In this document: in pieces, positions 42,599 through 53,470 of the stretch
Numbering within the stretch: the stretch's first letter is position 1
Layout: the number at the start of each line of letters is the position of its first letter
Assembly (NCBI RefSeq): GCF_011745145.1
Contig: NZ_CP050191.1
Span: 5,968,473-6,032,472, forward strand
DNA: 64,000 nt
Reading direction: 5' to 3'
DNA from: Mycobacterium sp. DL440
Lineage (GTDB): Bacteria; Actinomycetota; Actinomycetes; Mycobacteriales; Mycobacteriaceae
Notes under the pieces: generated by a model
The model's database searches: none
Told to the model about the DNA's origin: nothing
The model's input: the letters and a program-made list of their open reading frames with translations, nothing else
Position numbers and translations under genes: made by a program

Positions 42599-42619
42599 CT
42601 TGAGCGCAGTCCGCTCAGA
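42599..42619 (+). promoter_or_regulatory. HAIR-like element 2 of dnaK
   Basis: CTTGAGC-N7-GCTCAGA matches 6 of 7 and 4 of 7 positions of the HAIR arms, a weaker second HspR site, 27 bases before the dnaK ATG. Confidence 0.5.
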
Positions 42620-42646
42620 CCCCTATCTCTATCAGGAGGCAACACC

Positions 42647-44499
<1,853 letters not shown>

Positions 44500-44503
<4 letters not shown>

Positions 44504-45141
44504 CCGAGAACGATTCGCACGAGCCGGTGACCATCACCGACAAACGGCGCATCGATCCCGACACCGGTGAGGTTCGTGAGCAGGCGCCGGCCCCTGGTGG
44601 GCCGGCGCCCGCCGCCTCCGATGCCGGTGCGCCGGCGAGCGACAGCGACGAGGTTGCCGAGCTCAAGGCCACGCTGCAACGCGTGAAGGCCGAATACGAC
44701 AACTACCGCAAGCGGGCCCTGCGTGATCAGCAGGTCACCGCCGACCGGGCCAAGGCCACCGTGATCACCCAGTTGCTGGGAGTGCTCGACGACCTGGACC
44801 GGGCCCGCAGCCACGGTGACCTGGAATCCGGGCCGCTCAAGTCGGTTGCCGACAAACTCGTCGGTGCCCTTGAAGGACAGGGCCTTTCCGGGTTCGGCGC
44901 CGAGGGAGACGAGTTCGACCCCTCGCTGCACGAAGCCGTACAGCACGAGGGCGAGGGCACCCACCCCGTCGTCGGGACCGTGATGCGCCGGGGATACCGG
45001 ATCGGCGACCAGGTGGTCAGGCACGCCCTCGTCGGCGTGGTCGATACCGTGCCCGAGGCGGAAGCCGGCACTGATTCCCCGTCGGGGGCAGCGGATAACG
45101 CTGACACCGCCGGCGATCAGGCCGCAGAATCAGACAATTAG
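44500..45141 (+). CDS. grpE: Nucleotide exchange factor GrpE
   Basis: A protein of 213 residues. The long N-terminal helix ([26 protein letters not shown]) leads into the beta-wing domain with [13 protein letters not shown] and [22 protein letters not shown]. It is flanked by disordered Ala/Pro/Asp-rich ends, as in other mycobacterial GrpE. The GTG start overlaps the dnaK stop by four bases (GTGA). It releases ADP from DnaK. Confidence 0.97.
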
Positions 45142-45178
45142 TCCAACCAACTAGAGAGAAGAGGTAAGGAGGTGGCGC

Positions 45179-46345
45179 ATGGCCCAACGCGAGTGGGTCG
45201 AGAAGGACTTCTATAAAGAACTCGGCGTCTCCTCTGACGCCAGCGCCGACGAGATCAAGAAGGCCTACCGGAAACTGGCCTCCGAACTGCATCCCGACCG
45301 CAATCCCGATGCGGGAGCGGCCGAGCGGTTCAAGGCGGTTTCCGAGGCGAACAGTGTTCTCTCGGACCCCGCGAAGCGCAAGGAGTATGACGAGACCCGT
45401 CGGTTGTTCGCCGGGGGTGGACGTCGGTTCGACCAGGGCGGGAACTTCAGTGGCGGATTCGGTTCCGACGGAGCCGAATTCAACCTGGGGGACCTGTTCG
45501 ACGCGGCCGGCCAGAGCGGCGGCGCCAACATCGGTGACCTTTTCGGCGGGCTGTTCGGGCGCGGTGCGCAACCACGCCCGAGCCGGCCCCGCCGGGGCAA
45601 CGACCTGGAAACCGAAACCGAGCTGTCCTTCCTGGAAGCCACCAAGGGCGTGGCCATGCCGCTGCGGCTGACCAGCCCGGCACCGTGCACCAACTGCCAT
45701 GGCAGCGGTGCGCGGCCGGGCACCAGCCCGAAGGTGTGCCCGAACTGCAACGGCTCCGGTGTGGTCAACCGCAACCAGGGGGCGTTCGGATTCTCCGAGC
45801 CCTGCACCGAATGCCGGGGCAGCGGCTCGATCATCGAGCACCCCTGCGCCGAATGTCAGGGCACCGGCGTCACCACCCGAACCCGCACGATCAACGTGCG
45901 GATCCCACCGGGCGTCCAGGACGGTCAGCGCATCCGGCTGGCCGGCCAGGGTGAGGCCGGGCTACGGGGTGCGCCCTCGGGCGACCTCTATGTCACCGTG
46001 CATGTGCGTCCGGACAAGGTGTTCGGGCGTGACGGCGACGACCTGACGGTCAGCGTTCCGGTCAGCTTCCACGAATTGGCGCTCGGGACAACGCTTTCCG
46101 TTCCCACCCTGGACGGCAAGGTCGGTGTGCGCGTGCCCAAGGGCACCTCCGACGGCCGGATCCTGCGGGTGCGCGGACGCGGGGTACCGAAACGCTCCGG
46201 CGGCCACGGTGACCTGCTGGTCACGGTGAAGGTTGCAGTGCCGCCGAACCTGGAAGGTGAAGCGGCAGAAGCGCTGGAGGCGTATGCGAAAGCCGAACGG
46301 GCCAGCGGATTCGATCCGCGGGCCGGATGGGCAGGCAACATATGA
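45179..46345 (+). CDS. dnaJ1: Chaperone DnaJ (DnaJ1)
   Basis: A protein of 388 residues. It has a J domain with the HPD triad ([12 protein letters not shown], about 39-41), a Gly/Phe-rich segment ([19 protein letters not shown]) and four zinc-binding CxxCxGxG repeats ([32 protein letters not shown]). The C-terminal substrate domains include [21 protein letters not shown]. It stimulates DnaK ATPase and delivers clients. GTAAGGAGG lies close before the ATG, and the gene overlaps hspR by four bases. Confidence 0.97.
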   Translation: MAQREWVEKDFYKELGVSSDASADEIKKAYRKLASELHPDRNPDAGAAERFKAVSEANSVLSDPAKRKEYDETRRLFAGGGRRFDQGGNFSGGFGSDGAEFNLGDLFDAAGQSGGANIGDLFGGLFGRGAQPRPSRPRRGNDLETETELSFLEATKGVAMPLRLTSPAPCTNCHGSGARPGTSPKVCPNCNGSGVVNRNQGAFGFSEPCTECRGSGSIIEHPCAECQGTGVTTRTRTINVRIPPGVQDGQRIRLAGQGEAGLRGAPSGDLYVTVHVRPDKVFGRDGDDLTVSVPVSFHELALGTTLSVPTLDGKVGVRVPKGTSDGRILRVRGRGVPKRSGGHGDLLVTVKVAVPPNLEGEAAEALEAYAKAERASGFDPRAGWAGNI

Positions 46346-46731
46346 GCCAGCGCAAAGACGAAGCCCGCACGTTCTTGATCTCGGTGGCCGCCGAGCTGGC
46401 CGGTATGCACGCGCAGACCCTGCGCACATACGACCGGCTCGGCCTGGTCAGCCCGCAGCGCAGTTCCGGCGGCGGGCGCCGCTACTCCGAGCGTGACGTC
46501 GACCTGCTCCGTGAGGTGCAGCGGTTGTCACAGGACGAGGGCGTCAACCTGGCCGGGATCAAGCGCATCATCGAACTCACCAATCAGGTTGATGCACTGC
46601 GCACTCGGCTATCCGAGTTGAACCAACAGGTCGAGCAACTCAGTGCCAACCAGCGTCATGAGGTGTCGGTGGCGTCCAAAGCGGTGGTCCTGTGGCAGCC
46701 CGGAGCCGCCCGGCGGCGACATCTGCCGTAG
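46342..46731 (+). CDS. hspR: HspR, MerR-type heat-shock repressor
   Basis: A protein of 129 residues with a Mer[56 protein letters not shown], cut here by convention, then a helical dimerisation segment ([19 protein letters not shown]). It represses its own operon and clpB by binding HAIR elements, with DnaK as co-repressor in the known system. The ATG at 46342 overlaps the dnaJ stop. The last codons and the TAG stop fall inside the first copy of a 28-base triplicate repeat, so the C-terminus (GAARRRHLP) may vary among strains. Confidence 0.96.
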   Translation: MSQRKDEARTFLISVAAELAGMHAQTLRTYDRLGLVSPQRSSGGGRRYSERDVDLLREVQRLSQDEGVNLAGIKRIIELTNQVDALRTRLSELNQQVEQLSANQRHEVSVASKAVVLWQPGAARRRHLP

Positions 46732-46788
46732 GGCCGCCCGGCGGCGACATCTGCCGTAGAGCCGCCCGGCGGCGACATCTGCCGTAGG
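46705..46788 (+). repeat. Three tandem copies of a 28-bp repeat at the end of hspR
   Basis: Units start at 46705, 46733 and 46761. Each reads GCCGCCCGGCGGCGACATCT followed by GCCGTAG and one more base; only the final base or two differ. The first copy contains the hspR stop codon. It is a candidate VNTR-type locus. GCCGCCCGGCGGC is itself a dyad, so each unit can form a hairpin, and the array may also act as a terminator. Confidence 0.85.
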
Positions 46789-46799
46789 TGCGGCGCGCG

Positions 46800-47702
46800 T
46801 TAGCCGATATTGATCGAAAAGGTGGCCGTCTCCGGACTTCCGGGGGCGGCCATTTTGTAATTCCCGCGGCGTAGCGCGTCGGTCGGGGCGGCCATCGGCT
46901 CGATGCCCACCACGCTGTCGCTGAGCGGAGCGAAGAGTTGCGCAGCGCTGTAGCCCTGGCCGAAACTGACCTCCACCCGCTGCGCCCCGCCGGTCAGCGT
47001 GAACACCGCGCCTTCGCCGACATCGTCGAATCCGTCGTCGAGCTCGGTGCTGCCCAGGCGCTTCGCTCCTGCCGGCCACTCCTCGGATGCTTGGGTGGGA
47101 AGGCCTCGGTCATCCACGAGCAGATGCCGCATCGCGGGGGTCTGCAACTGCCAATCCTCGCGCGGCACACCGGGAATCGTCACGTAGGGGTGATAGCCGT
47201 AGCACAGCGGGACGTGTTGTCGAGCAGTTGGCGTCACGGTGGTGGCCACGGTGAGGGTCCGGTCGGCGAGCGTCACCGCCATCGTGAGGCGGTGGGGGAA
47301 GGGGAACGTCGCCAGCAGCCGTGGGTCGGTATCCCAGTCCAGCGATGCCACGAGCGTGTTCTCGGACTGCGCGCTCAACTGCCAGTCCGGGTTGGCGGCG
47401 AGCACACCGTGGATTGGCGCCCCGTGCGCGTCGCCCCGTACCCCGTTCGCCCCGGGGGTCACGTCCACCACCGTGTCCGCGACCCGGTATTCGTTGGCGC
47501 CCAGGCGATTTGCCCACGGATAGAGGATCGGGATGCCCATCGTCTTGCCGTCGGTGAGGTAGGCCTGCAACCCGCGCCGCTGGCCGAGGTATTCGACGCC
47601 GCCGTCGGCCAACGACGTACAGACCATCCCCGCGCCCGGAACGTAGGTGGCCGTCAGCGACGACGACGGGTCAGACAAGGTGACTGGTTGAACCTCGGCC
47701 AT
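46800..47702 (-). CDS. Aldose 1-epimerase family protein
   Basis: A protein of 300 residues with the galactose-mutarotase beta-sandwich pattern: MGIPILYPWANRLG, HGAPIHGVLAANPDWQL (catalytic His), LCYGYHPYVTIPG (second catalytic His) and TELDDGFDDV. It interconverts alpha and beta anomers of a sugar; which sugar is unknown. It converges on hspR, with the 28-bp repeats between, and follows the flavohemoglobin gene by 18 bases on the same strand. Confidence 0.88.
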   Translation of the reverse strand: MAEVQPVTLSDPSSSLTATYVPGAGMVCTSLADGGVEYLGQRRGLQAYLTDGKTMGIPILYPWANRLGANEYRVADTVVDVTPGANGVRGDAHGAPIHGVLAANPDWQLSAQSENTLVASLDWDTDPRLLATFPFPHRLTMAVTLADRTLTVATTVTPTARQHVPLCYGYHPYVTIPGVPREDWQLQTPAMRHLLVDDRGLPTQASEEWPAGAKRLGSTELDDGFDDVGEGAVFTLTGGAQRVEVSFGQGYSAAQLFAPLSDSVVGIEPMAAPTDALRRGNYKMAAPGSPETATFSINIG

Positions 47703-47720
47703 GGCGCCAGTCTGGCACCC

Positions 47721-48887
47721 TCAGCGCGTCAGCGGGTCGTGCTGGATGCGGTCGGCCGGCGCGCCTCGCTCGACCAGGGCGGCCTTGGTGGCAGTGACCA
47801 TGTCCGGTCCACCGCAGACCAGGATCTGCCGATCGCCCCAATTGCCGAATTTCGTCACCACCTCCGCCAGCGTGCCGGTCTGGCGCACGTGTAGCCCTCG
47901 CGGCGGGCGGACATCGGGATACTGACCGGCCCAGGGGGGATCGGTGCTGTACTCGGATACCGGGGTCACTGACAGCCACGGATTTGTCGAGGCGATGTGC
48001 CACAGCGTTTTCAGGTCGTACAGGTCGCACGGATAGCGGCCACCGAAGAACAGGTGCACGCGGGGGTTCTCGCCGTGCAACGTCATGTCCATGATGATGT
48101 TGCGCAGGGGGGCCAGGCCCGTGCTGCCGGCCACCATCAGCACATCTTCGCCGTCGCGATCGACATGCAACCCGCCGTGCGGGCTGGACAGCCGCCAGCG
48201 GTCCCCGATCTTGGTCTCGGCGACGACGGCGGTGCTCACCATGCCGCCCGGGACAGACCGGATGTGGAACTCGATGGCTCCGGAGCGGTCGGAGGGAATG
48301 GCCGGGCTCAGGTAGCGCCACCGCCGCGGCCATTGGGGCACCTGGACGGTGACGTACTGGCCGGGGTGGTAGAACAGCGCCTGGTCGAGCTGCAGCCGGA
48401 TCACCGAGACGTCGCGGGTGACCCGGTGGTGTTCGATGACGGTGCCGTCACAGTAGGCCGGGGATTCCTCGGCGTCGGCCGCGCCGCGCATCACGCCGAT
48501 GATCAGGGCCACGGCATCGCGGGTAGCTTCGGCCAGGGCGTCATGCCAGTCGGACACGAGGTGGTCATGCAGCGCGTTGTACAGCGCATCGTGCATGGAG
48601 TCGTAATGGCTCTGCGTCACCCCATATTTGCGGTGGTCTCTGCCGAGCTGGGCCAGGAACGCCACCGGCTCCTCGGCGCGCTGGGCGATCAACTCTCCGA
48701 ACAGCCAGGTCAGGGCGCGTCCGAAGACATCACGCTGGGTGTCCATATCGGGGGGGAACAGATCGCGGGCGGAGAGGTCGGTGGCGAACCACCGGGTGTA
48801 GAAATCGCGGATCAGGGGCGCTGCACCCTGCTCGGGGTCGACGGCGTTCTGCAGTGTCTGCAGCGCGTCACGGTCATCGAGTCCCAC
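47721..48887 (-). CDS. Type II flavohemoglobin-like globin-reductase (Rv0385-like)
   Basis: A protein of 388 residues. An N-terminal globin domain (about 1-140) is followed by a ferredoxin-NADP-reductase-type module: PGQYVTVQVPQWPRRWRYLSPA for FAD, then VAGSTGLAPLRNIIMDM and VCGGPDMV for NADH. It corresponds to M. tuberculosis Rv0385, a type II flavohemoglobin reported to oxidise D-lactate rather than act mainly as an NO dioxygenase. The GTG start overlaps the end of the upstream broken transporter gene by 14 bases. Confidence 0.85.
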   Translation of the reverse strand: MGLDDRDALQTLQNAVDPEQGAAPLIRDFYTRWFATDLSARDLFPPDMDTQRDVFGRALTWLFGELIAQRAEEPVAFLAQLGRDHRKYGVTQSHYDSMHDALYNALHDHLVSDWHDALAEATRDAVALIIGVMRGAADAEESPAYCDGTVIEHHRVTRDVSVIRLQLDQALFYHPGQYVTVQVPQWPRRWRYLSPAIPSDRSGAIEFHIRSVPGGMVSTAVVAETKIGDRWRLSSPHGGLHVDRDGEDVLMVAGSTGLAPLRNIIMDMTLHGENPRVHLFFGGRYPCDLYDLKTLWHIASTNPWLSVTPVSEYSTDPPWAGQYPDVRPPRGLHVRQTGTLAEVVTKFGNWGDRQILVCGGPDMVTATKAALVERGAPADRIQHDPLTR

Positions 48888-49907
48888 GGAGCTGCATCAT
48901 AGGCGCGGTACGGCCCGGCCGCCGCAAAGCGGCGCTGATCAGCAACATCAGCCCGACGATCGCCCAGCAACTGAGCACGATGATCGCGGTGTCGGCGCCG
49001 GCTCCGTCGAAGTAGGCGGTGGACCGCAGCAGGGTGGCAGTGGCGCCCTGCGGCAGCAGCTGGCCGAGCTGGCCCCAGTCGGACGGCAGCATTTCCGGTG
49101 CAGAGGTCAGCCCGGACAGCGGGTTGCCGAGCAGTAGGGCCAACGCCGCGCCCACGCCCAGTCCGACCTTGCCGAACAGCGATCCCAGGCCGAGCATTAG
49201 CAATCCGGCGGCGGCGATCCCCAAGGTCAGCCCCGCGGCCACGCCCCACAAGTTCGAGTCGATCGAGCCGAATACGTACTGGAGTAGGGCCGCGACGGTG
49301 GTGCCTGCGACCGCGGCGAACACGATGGTGGCGGTCAGGCGGGTCCACACCTCGCGGCGCAACATCAGGGTGAGGGCCACGGCAGGCAATATGCCGGCCA
49401 GTGTGATCGGCAGGGCGGAGGCGGCCAGCCCGGTCCCGCGCGGATCCTGGTTGGTGGGCGGGGCAAGGTCCTCGGTGTGCAGGGCGACTCCTGAGTGTGC
49501 AGCGATGCCGCTACCGATCTGGGTGAGCAGTTGGGCGACGGCCGGGCTGCCTCCGGTGGCGGTCGCAGGGTCGGGCTTTCAGGGCCGAAGGCGATGCCGC
49601 CGTAGAGGTTTCGGTTGAGTATTGCCTCACGCAGGGCGGCCTCACCGGGGTAGTAGGTGAGCTTGAACGCGCCGGGGGCCTGCTGTTCGAGGCGCTCGGC
49701 GATCTGGCTGGTGGCGGCCTGGGGTCCGGCCGCACCGATCGGGACGTTATGGGGCTTGGACCGTGATGCCGGCAGGGCGAAGGCGATGGCCACGATTGCG
49801 ATCGCGACGGTCAGCGCGGAGACGATGCCCATGGCGCGCAGGGTGGCGGGTGGCGCGTGTTCGGGTGCTGCGTGACGGACGGCCGTGGGCATCTGTGTCG
49901 AGAGCAT
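48874..49907 (-). pseudogene. Frameshifted ABC-2/YhgE-like membrane transporter gene
   Basis: The 5' part (from ATG 49907 with GAGGAAACG upstream) encodes one membrane helix (ALTVAIAIVAIAFALPA) and an extracytoplasmic domain up to LNRNLYGGIAFGPESP near 49580. The frame then slips: the continuation ATATGGSPAVAQLLTQIGSG...HTEDLAPPTN and five further helices are in another frame ending at 48874. The total of 1034 bases is one short of a multiple of three, so a single-base deletion, probably in a C run near 49575, explains it. Repaired, it would be about 344 residues. It is divergent from a TetR gene. A sequencing error is possible. Confidence 0.75.
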
Positions 49908-49973
49908 CGTTTCCTCTTTTCATCCACTGTTGAATTAATCGGTTGAGGTGAGAGTAAGCCCTGCAGAGGCAAG

Positions 49974-49993
49974 ATTTCAATAGGTGTTGAAAT
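49974..49993. promoter_or_regulatory. TetR operator between the transporter gene and its regulator
   Basis: ATTTCAA and TTGAAAT are perfect 7-base arms around 6 bases, 14 bases before the TetR ATG and 67 bases from the transporter ATG. Confidence 0.65.
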
Positions 49994-50007
49994 GATAATG
50001 TCGACGT

Positions 50008-50637
50008 ATGGCTTCACCTGGGAAAACTGCTACGCGCCGAGGGCGTCGCCAGGGCGACCCGGTGTCTCGCGACGCCGTGCTGGCGGCAGCCAAGCTGCGT
50101 TTCGCGGCCGAGGGCTACGAGAAGACGACACTGCGCGGGATTGCGTCGGACGCGAACGTCGACGCGTCGATGGTGCTCTATCTGTTCGGGTCGAAGGCCG
50201 ACCTGTTCCGGGAGTCCCTGCGGCTGATCCTCGATCCCGACGTGCTGGTGGCGGCTCTGGAAGGGCCGGAGGGGGAGATCGGTGAACGAATGGTCCGCGT
50301 CTATCTGAAGATGTGGGAATCGCAGGACACCGCAGCCAGCATGCGGGTCATGCTGCAGTCCGCGACATCGAATTCCGATGCGCACGTGGCATTTCGAACG
50401 TTCATGCAGGATTACGTGCTCGCCGCGGTGTCAGGCGTACTGGGTGGCGGTGAGCAGGCTCGGCTGCGGGCCATGCTCGCCGCGTCGAGCCTGGTCGGTA
50501 CCGCGATGCTGCGCTACGTGATGGAGGTCCCGCCGTTGGCGACACTCGACGGTGAAGACATCGTGCGACTGCTCGCGCCGACGGTGACCCGCTACCTCAC
50601 CGCCGATGCGGGTGAGCTGGGGTTGCCGGCGCTGTAG
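50008..50637 (+). CDS. TetR family transcriptional regulator
   Basis: A protein of 209 residues. The HTH region reads SRDAVLAAAKLRFAAEGYEKTTLRGIASDANVDASMVLYLFGSKADLFRESL, a standard TetR N-terminus. The C-terminal domain is of the common TetR_C type. It is divergent from the broken transporter gene and very likely represses it through the inverted repeat in the 100-base gap. With the transporter frameshifted, the regulator may now control only itself. It converges on the EspA/EspE-like gene 11 bases on. Confidence 0.9.
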   Translation: MASPGKTATRRGRRQGDPVSRDAVLAAAKLRFAAEGYEKTTLRGIASDANVDASMVLYLFGSKADLFRESLRLILDPDVLVAALEGPEGEIGERMVRVYLKMWESQDTAASMRVMLQSATSNSDAHVAFRTFMQDYVLAAVSGVLGGGEQARLRAMLAASSLVGTAMLRYVMEVPPLATLDGEDIVRLLAPTVTRYLTADAGELGLPAL

Positions 50638-50648
50638 GCGGTCGGTTC

Positions 50649-51368
50649 TTACTTGCCGAACGTCGCGCTTGCGGCCACCTTGGCGTACTGCCCCACGACC
50701 TTGCTGACCTCGAAAGAGTTCGCTACCGCGTTGGCGTTCATCACCGACATCTGTCCGGCAGCAAGAGGTACTGAGCCGGCGACAGCTCCGACCTCAATTG
50801 CCAATGCGACGGCAGGACCTTGCGGACCGGAGACCTTCGCAATCATGGCGGGCAGGATCGCATAGCCGAGGACAGTCGCGCATGTGCCGAGGAACGAGCG
50901 CGTCTGATCGACTTGACTCGCCTGTTTGCTCACGATTGCTTCCAAGGCCTTGTCGGCTTCCGCAATCGAGCGCGCGCGGTCCTGCTGTTTAGCGTCTTGG
51001 CCCGTGTAGGCCTGCGAGGCGTCGCCTTGCCACCCGGACGTCGGCTTCGCCGATTCCAGGGTGTCATGGACTTGGCCCAACTGCTCTGCGCCCTGCCCGA
51101 ACCTGTCGCCAGTATCCGGATTGCCGATTCCGCAAGTGAGAGTCATACCCTGGATGCCCAACAGGCCGACGTTGATGATGGGAGTTGCGACAGACTTCCC
51201 GATGAGCATCTGCACGAGCCCAATTGCGTCGGAACCCAGCCCGAGCTTGTCCCCGGCTTCGTCGTGAGACTTCGTGGACCACAGAGTGTTGGCATCCCCG
51301 AGATCGCCCAACTTGTCGCTCTTGCCGAGAGTCTTGCTTACTTGCTCCGCGGCATCCCAAAAGCTCAT
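50649..51368 (-). CDS. EspA/EspE-like type VII secretion effector
   Basis: A protein of 239 residues starting SFWDAAEQVSKTLGKS; the ATG at 51368 has GAAGGACC upstream. It is largely helical, with a hydrophobic middle (ATPIINVGLLGIQGM) and SGWQGDASQAYTGQDAKQQ. The latter is the W-x-G-type turn followed by a helix, as in EspA/EspE and WXG100-like substrates. A hydrophobic C-terminal hairpin (CATVLGYAILPAMIAKV, VALAIEVGAVAGSVPLAAG) suggests membrane insertion after secretion. Neighbours on the same strand resemble EspC and EspD/EspH, supporting an ESX substrate role. No ESX core genes are in the window. Confidence 0.62.
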   Translation of the reverse strand: MSFWDAAEQVSKTLGKSDKLGDLGDANTLWSTKSHDEAGDKLGLGSDAIGLVQMLIGKSVATPIINVGLLGIQGMTLTCGIGNPDTGDRFGQGAEQLGQVHDTLESAKPTSGWQGDASQAYTGQDAKQQDRARSIAEADKALEAIVSKQASQVDQTRSFLGTCATVLGYAILPAMIAKVSGPQGPAVALAIEVGAVAGSVPLAAGQMSVMNANAVANSFEVSKVVGQYAKVAASATFGK

Positions 51369-51517
51369 TCTTGTCTGGTCCTTCCTTCGCTGGGGCGAGC
51401 CTAACAGCATGCCAACATGTTGCTACGCACCAATTTTGGGTGTTCAAAACGCGGCTTCGGCGTTCTCTGTGGCAACCCTGAATGCGCTGACGGCTGGTGT
51501 CTAGGCTGACGGCACAC

Positions 51518-52315
51518 TCATCGGGCCCACCGCGAGAACGGCGCTAGCGAATCGAGATGGTCATACAGAAAGTGTGCAAAAGTGGTGGCCAGCAGCAGCG
51601 TAGGCATTGGTGGGGACGTGGGATGCGCACAGTCGAGCCGGTAATCGAAGGTTGCGTACATGAACATGGCTTCGAGCTTGGCTTGGTTCCGTTGACTATG
51701 CACCCGTCCGACCTCTGTGCTGGTGTCGTAAATCGGTTCGTCGAGTTCCAACTTGGTGAACTTGGGGATATAGGAACGTATTTTGGTGGCGCCTAGCGAT
51801 TGGTCCTGATACTCGAGCTCGAACGAAATTTTGGGGGTTCGGAAGTATTGCCAATACGAGCTGGTCTGCCGAAGGCAACCGAGTTCACGGCCGTCGGGGT
51901 CGTGAATGTGCAGACGATGTTTGCCACGACCCAGGAATCCAACGGATCGGATGAACTGCAGCAGTTGAGTTCCATCGGGCTGAACGACCTCGAATACGAG
52001 TTCGCTGAGTGCCTCTCCCCCCAGTGGGGGTGCTTTCAGTAGTTGGATCAACGCGAGTAGTTGCCCACGCGGATTCGTAATCGAGCAACGGATATCGGAG
52101 CCCGCTCCACCGCGGATTGGTTGGAGGAACAGAGTGGGCTCCCCGAACGGGTACCCGCCCGAAGTCAGCGGCGGGGCAGGGACCTTGGCCGCGGTCGGCG
52201 GTTGCATCGGCGGACCAGATGCCACGTGGGCTGTCCACTGCCTGCCGTCGAAGTACCGGATCTGCTGAGTGTTCCAAGGGTCGGTAAACCATCCCGCCTG
52301 CGGCGGTGGTGGCAC
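51518..52315 (-). CDS. DUF2510-domain protein with a scramblase-like C-terminal region
   Basis: A protein of 265 residues. The N-terminal motif AGWFTDPWNTQQIRYFDGRQWTAHV is a DUF2510 domain, a short Trp-rich module often found at the N-terminus of actinobacterial membrane or secretion-linked proteins. The rest (LFLQPIRGGAGSDIRCSITNP, then RTPKISFELEYQDQS) looks like a beta-rich domain that may belong to the LURP/scramblase group; this is tentative. There is no clear membrane helix. It starts with GTG 25 bases after the EspD/EspH-like gene and precedes the EspA/EspE-like gene by 149 bases. Function unknown. Confidence 0.65.
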   Translation of the reverse strand: MPPPPQAGWFTDPWNTQQIRYFDGRQWTAHVASGPPMQPPTAAKVPAPPLTSGGYPFGEPTLFLQPIRGGAGSDIRCSITNPRGQLLALIQLLKAPPLGGEALSELVFEVVQPDGTQLLQFIRSVGFLGRGKHRLHIHDPDGRELGCLRQTSSYWQYFRTPKISFELEYQDQSLGATKIRSYIPKFTKLELDEPIYDTSTEVGRVHSQRNQAKLEAMFMYATFDYRLDCAHPTSPPMPTLLLATTFAHFLYDHLDSLAPFSRWAR

Positions 52316-52340
52316 GCTTTCGTTGATGGTCGCCCCTCGG

Positions 52341-52925
52341 TCAGTCTTCGCGCTCGGTGTGCCGTGCGATGAGCGCGAAGTCGGCCTCGTGGGCCTGTTC
52401 CGGTGTGGCGAACGGCATGTTGGTCTCCACGAAATCCCGCGCGTCTCGCAGATCCATGCCCTGCTCGACGAGCATGTTCACCACGCCGACGTGGACGACC
52501 GCCGTAGCTTTCGTGGCCGCCACGCCTGCCACAAACCGGATCTCTTCGGCAAGTTGGGATTCGGTCAAGGTGGTTACCTTTGGATCCAGATCGACCTGGG
52601 CGACCGACCCGCCGAGGTAGGCCGTCACCGTGACGGTGCCGGGCGGGTTGATCGCCTGGACCACGGGGCCCTGTTCCTCGTCCGCGGTAGCTTCGTCGGC
52701 GTCGATGGCGCCGAAACTGTCGTCCTCGTCGTCCTCAACTTCGATGGTGGTGTAGTCGTCGACACCAGCGAAGGGCGATTCGTGGCGGACGTCGCCTACC
52801 GAGTAATCCGGCAGAGCGTCGAGTCCGGACATGTCTTCGTCAAGGTTAGGCATGTCGAAGTCGAGTGCGTCCAAACCTCCGTCATCGGAGTGTGAGAACT
52901 CATCGCCTGGATCGTGTGTCGTCAC
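52341..52925 (-). CDS. EspD/EspH-like ESX secretion-associated protein
   Basis: An acidic protein of 194 residues. The first 85 residues are disordered and Asp-rich (GGLDALDFDMPNLDEDMSGLDALPDY), echoing the LDALD phrases of EspH. The folded half (AINPPGTVTVTAYLGGSVAQVDLDPKV, then LTESQLAEEIRFVAGVAATKATA, and NMPFATPEQAHEADFALIARH) follows M. tuberculosis EspH (Rv3867) and EspD (Rv3614c), as I recall them, block by block. Those proteins stabilise or chaperone ESX-1 substrates. The start is GTG. It lies between the EspC-like and DUF2510 genes. Confidence 0.65.
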   Translation of the reverse strand: MTTHDPGDEFSHSDDGGLDALDFDMPNLDEDMSGLDALPDYSVGDVRHESPFAGVDDYTTIEVEDDEDDSFGAIDADEATADEEQGPVVQAINPPGTVTVTAYLGGSVAQVDLDPKVTTLTESQLAEEIRFVAGVAATKATAVVHVGVVNMLVEQGMDLRDARDFVETNMPFATPEQAHEADFALIARHTERED

Positions 52926-53024
52926 GTATCTACGGTCCCGATTCTGGTCGACGGCCTGGCATGAGCCGAGGTAGTTGGCTTGATCGAAGGCTACCGTTCG
53001 CGAAGTTGCCTATCGGCAGTGGTG

Positions 53025-53342
53025 TCAGCGCGGATGCATCTCCTTACTGAGTTTGCCCGACTCTTGCGTGTCCGACTGGTCGTAACGTGACGCTGCCAGT
53101 CCCAGTCGGCTCGACAGGCTGGTCGAAACGGAGTTCAAACCAGCGCAGGCAGCAGCACGTGCTGCTTCCGCCGCTGCGACGGCCGCGTTGGCAGCTGAGC
53201 AGACGACGCCGTGATTGACCATCATTGACGTGCTGACGCCGTGCGACGCGGCGGCGGCCGCGAGGATTTGTTGTGCGGCGGTGTTCTGTCGCTCCGCAAG
53301 TTCGAGCACGTGTGAGGTAATCACGCGCAGTTCGCCGGACAT
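53025..53342 (-). CDS. EspC-like (DUF2580-type) ESX secretion-associated protein
   Basis: A protein of 105 residues, close to the 103 of EspC. The pattern ELRVITSHVLELAERQNTAAQQILAAAAA, then NHGVVCSAANAAVAAAEAARAAAC and LSSRLGLAASRYDQSD, matches the two-helix EspC/DUF2580 layout. That layout has an initial L-x-x-HA-like segment, the HG-x-x-CS turn and a final YxxxD secretion-type motif (here YDQSDTQES). GAGGAG lies upstream of the ATG. It is the first gene of the four-gene leftward cluster, in an order reminiscent of the espACD locus but rearranged. Confidence 0.65.
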   Translation of the reverse strand: MSGELRVITSHVLELAERQNTAAQQILAAAAASHGVSTSMMVNHGVVCSAANAAVAAAEAARAAACAGLNSVSTSLSSRLGLAASRYDQSDTQESGKLSKEMHPR

Positions 53343-53470
53343 GTGGATCTCCTCGTGTACCTGGTCATCGTCTATCTGTGGGTGAGCCTAACGGGCGACT
53401 CAGGCTCACCTGTGCACCAATTTCGGTCGCGAACAGCAACACGGGAGCCGAAGGCGATGTCGTTGATCGC

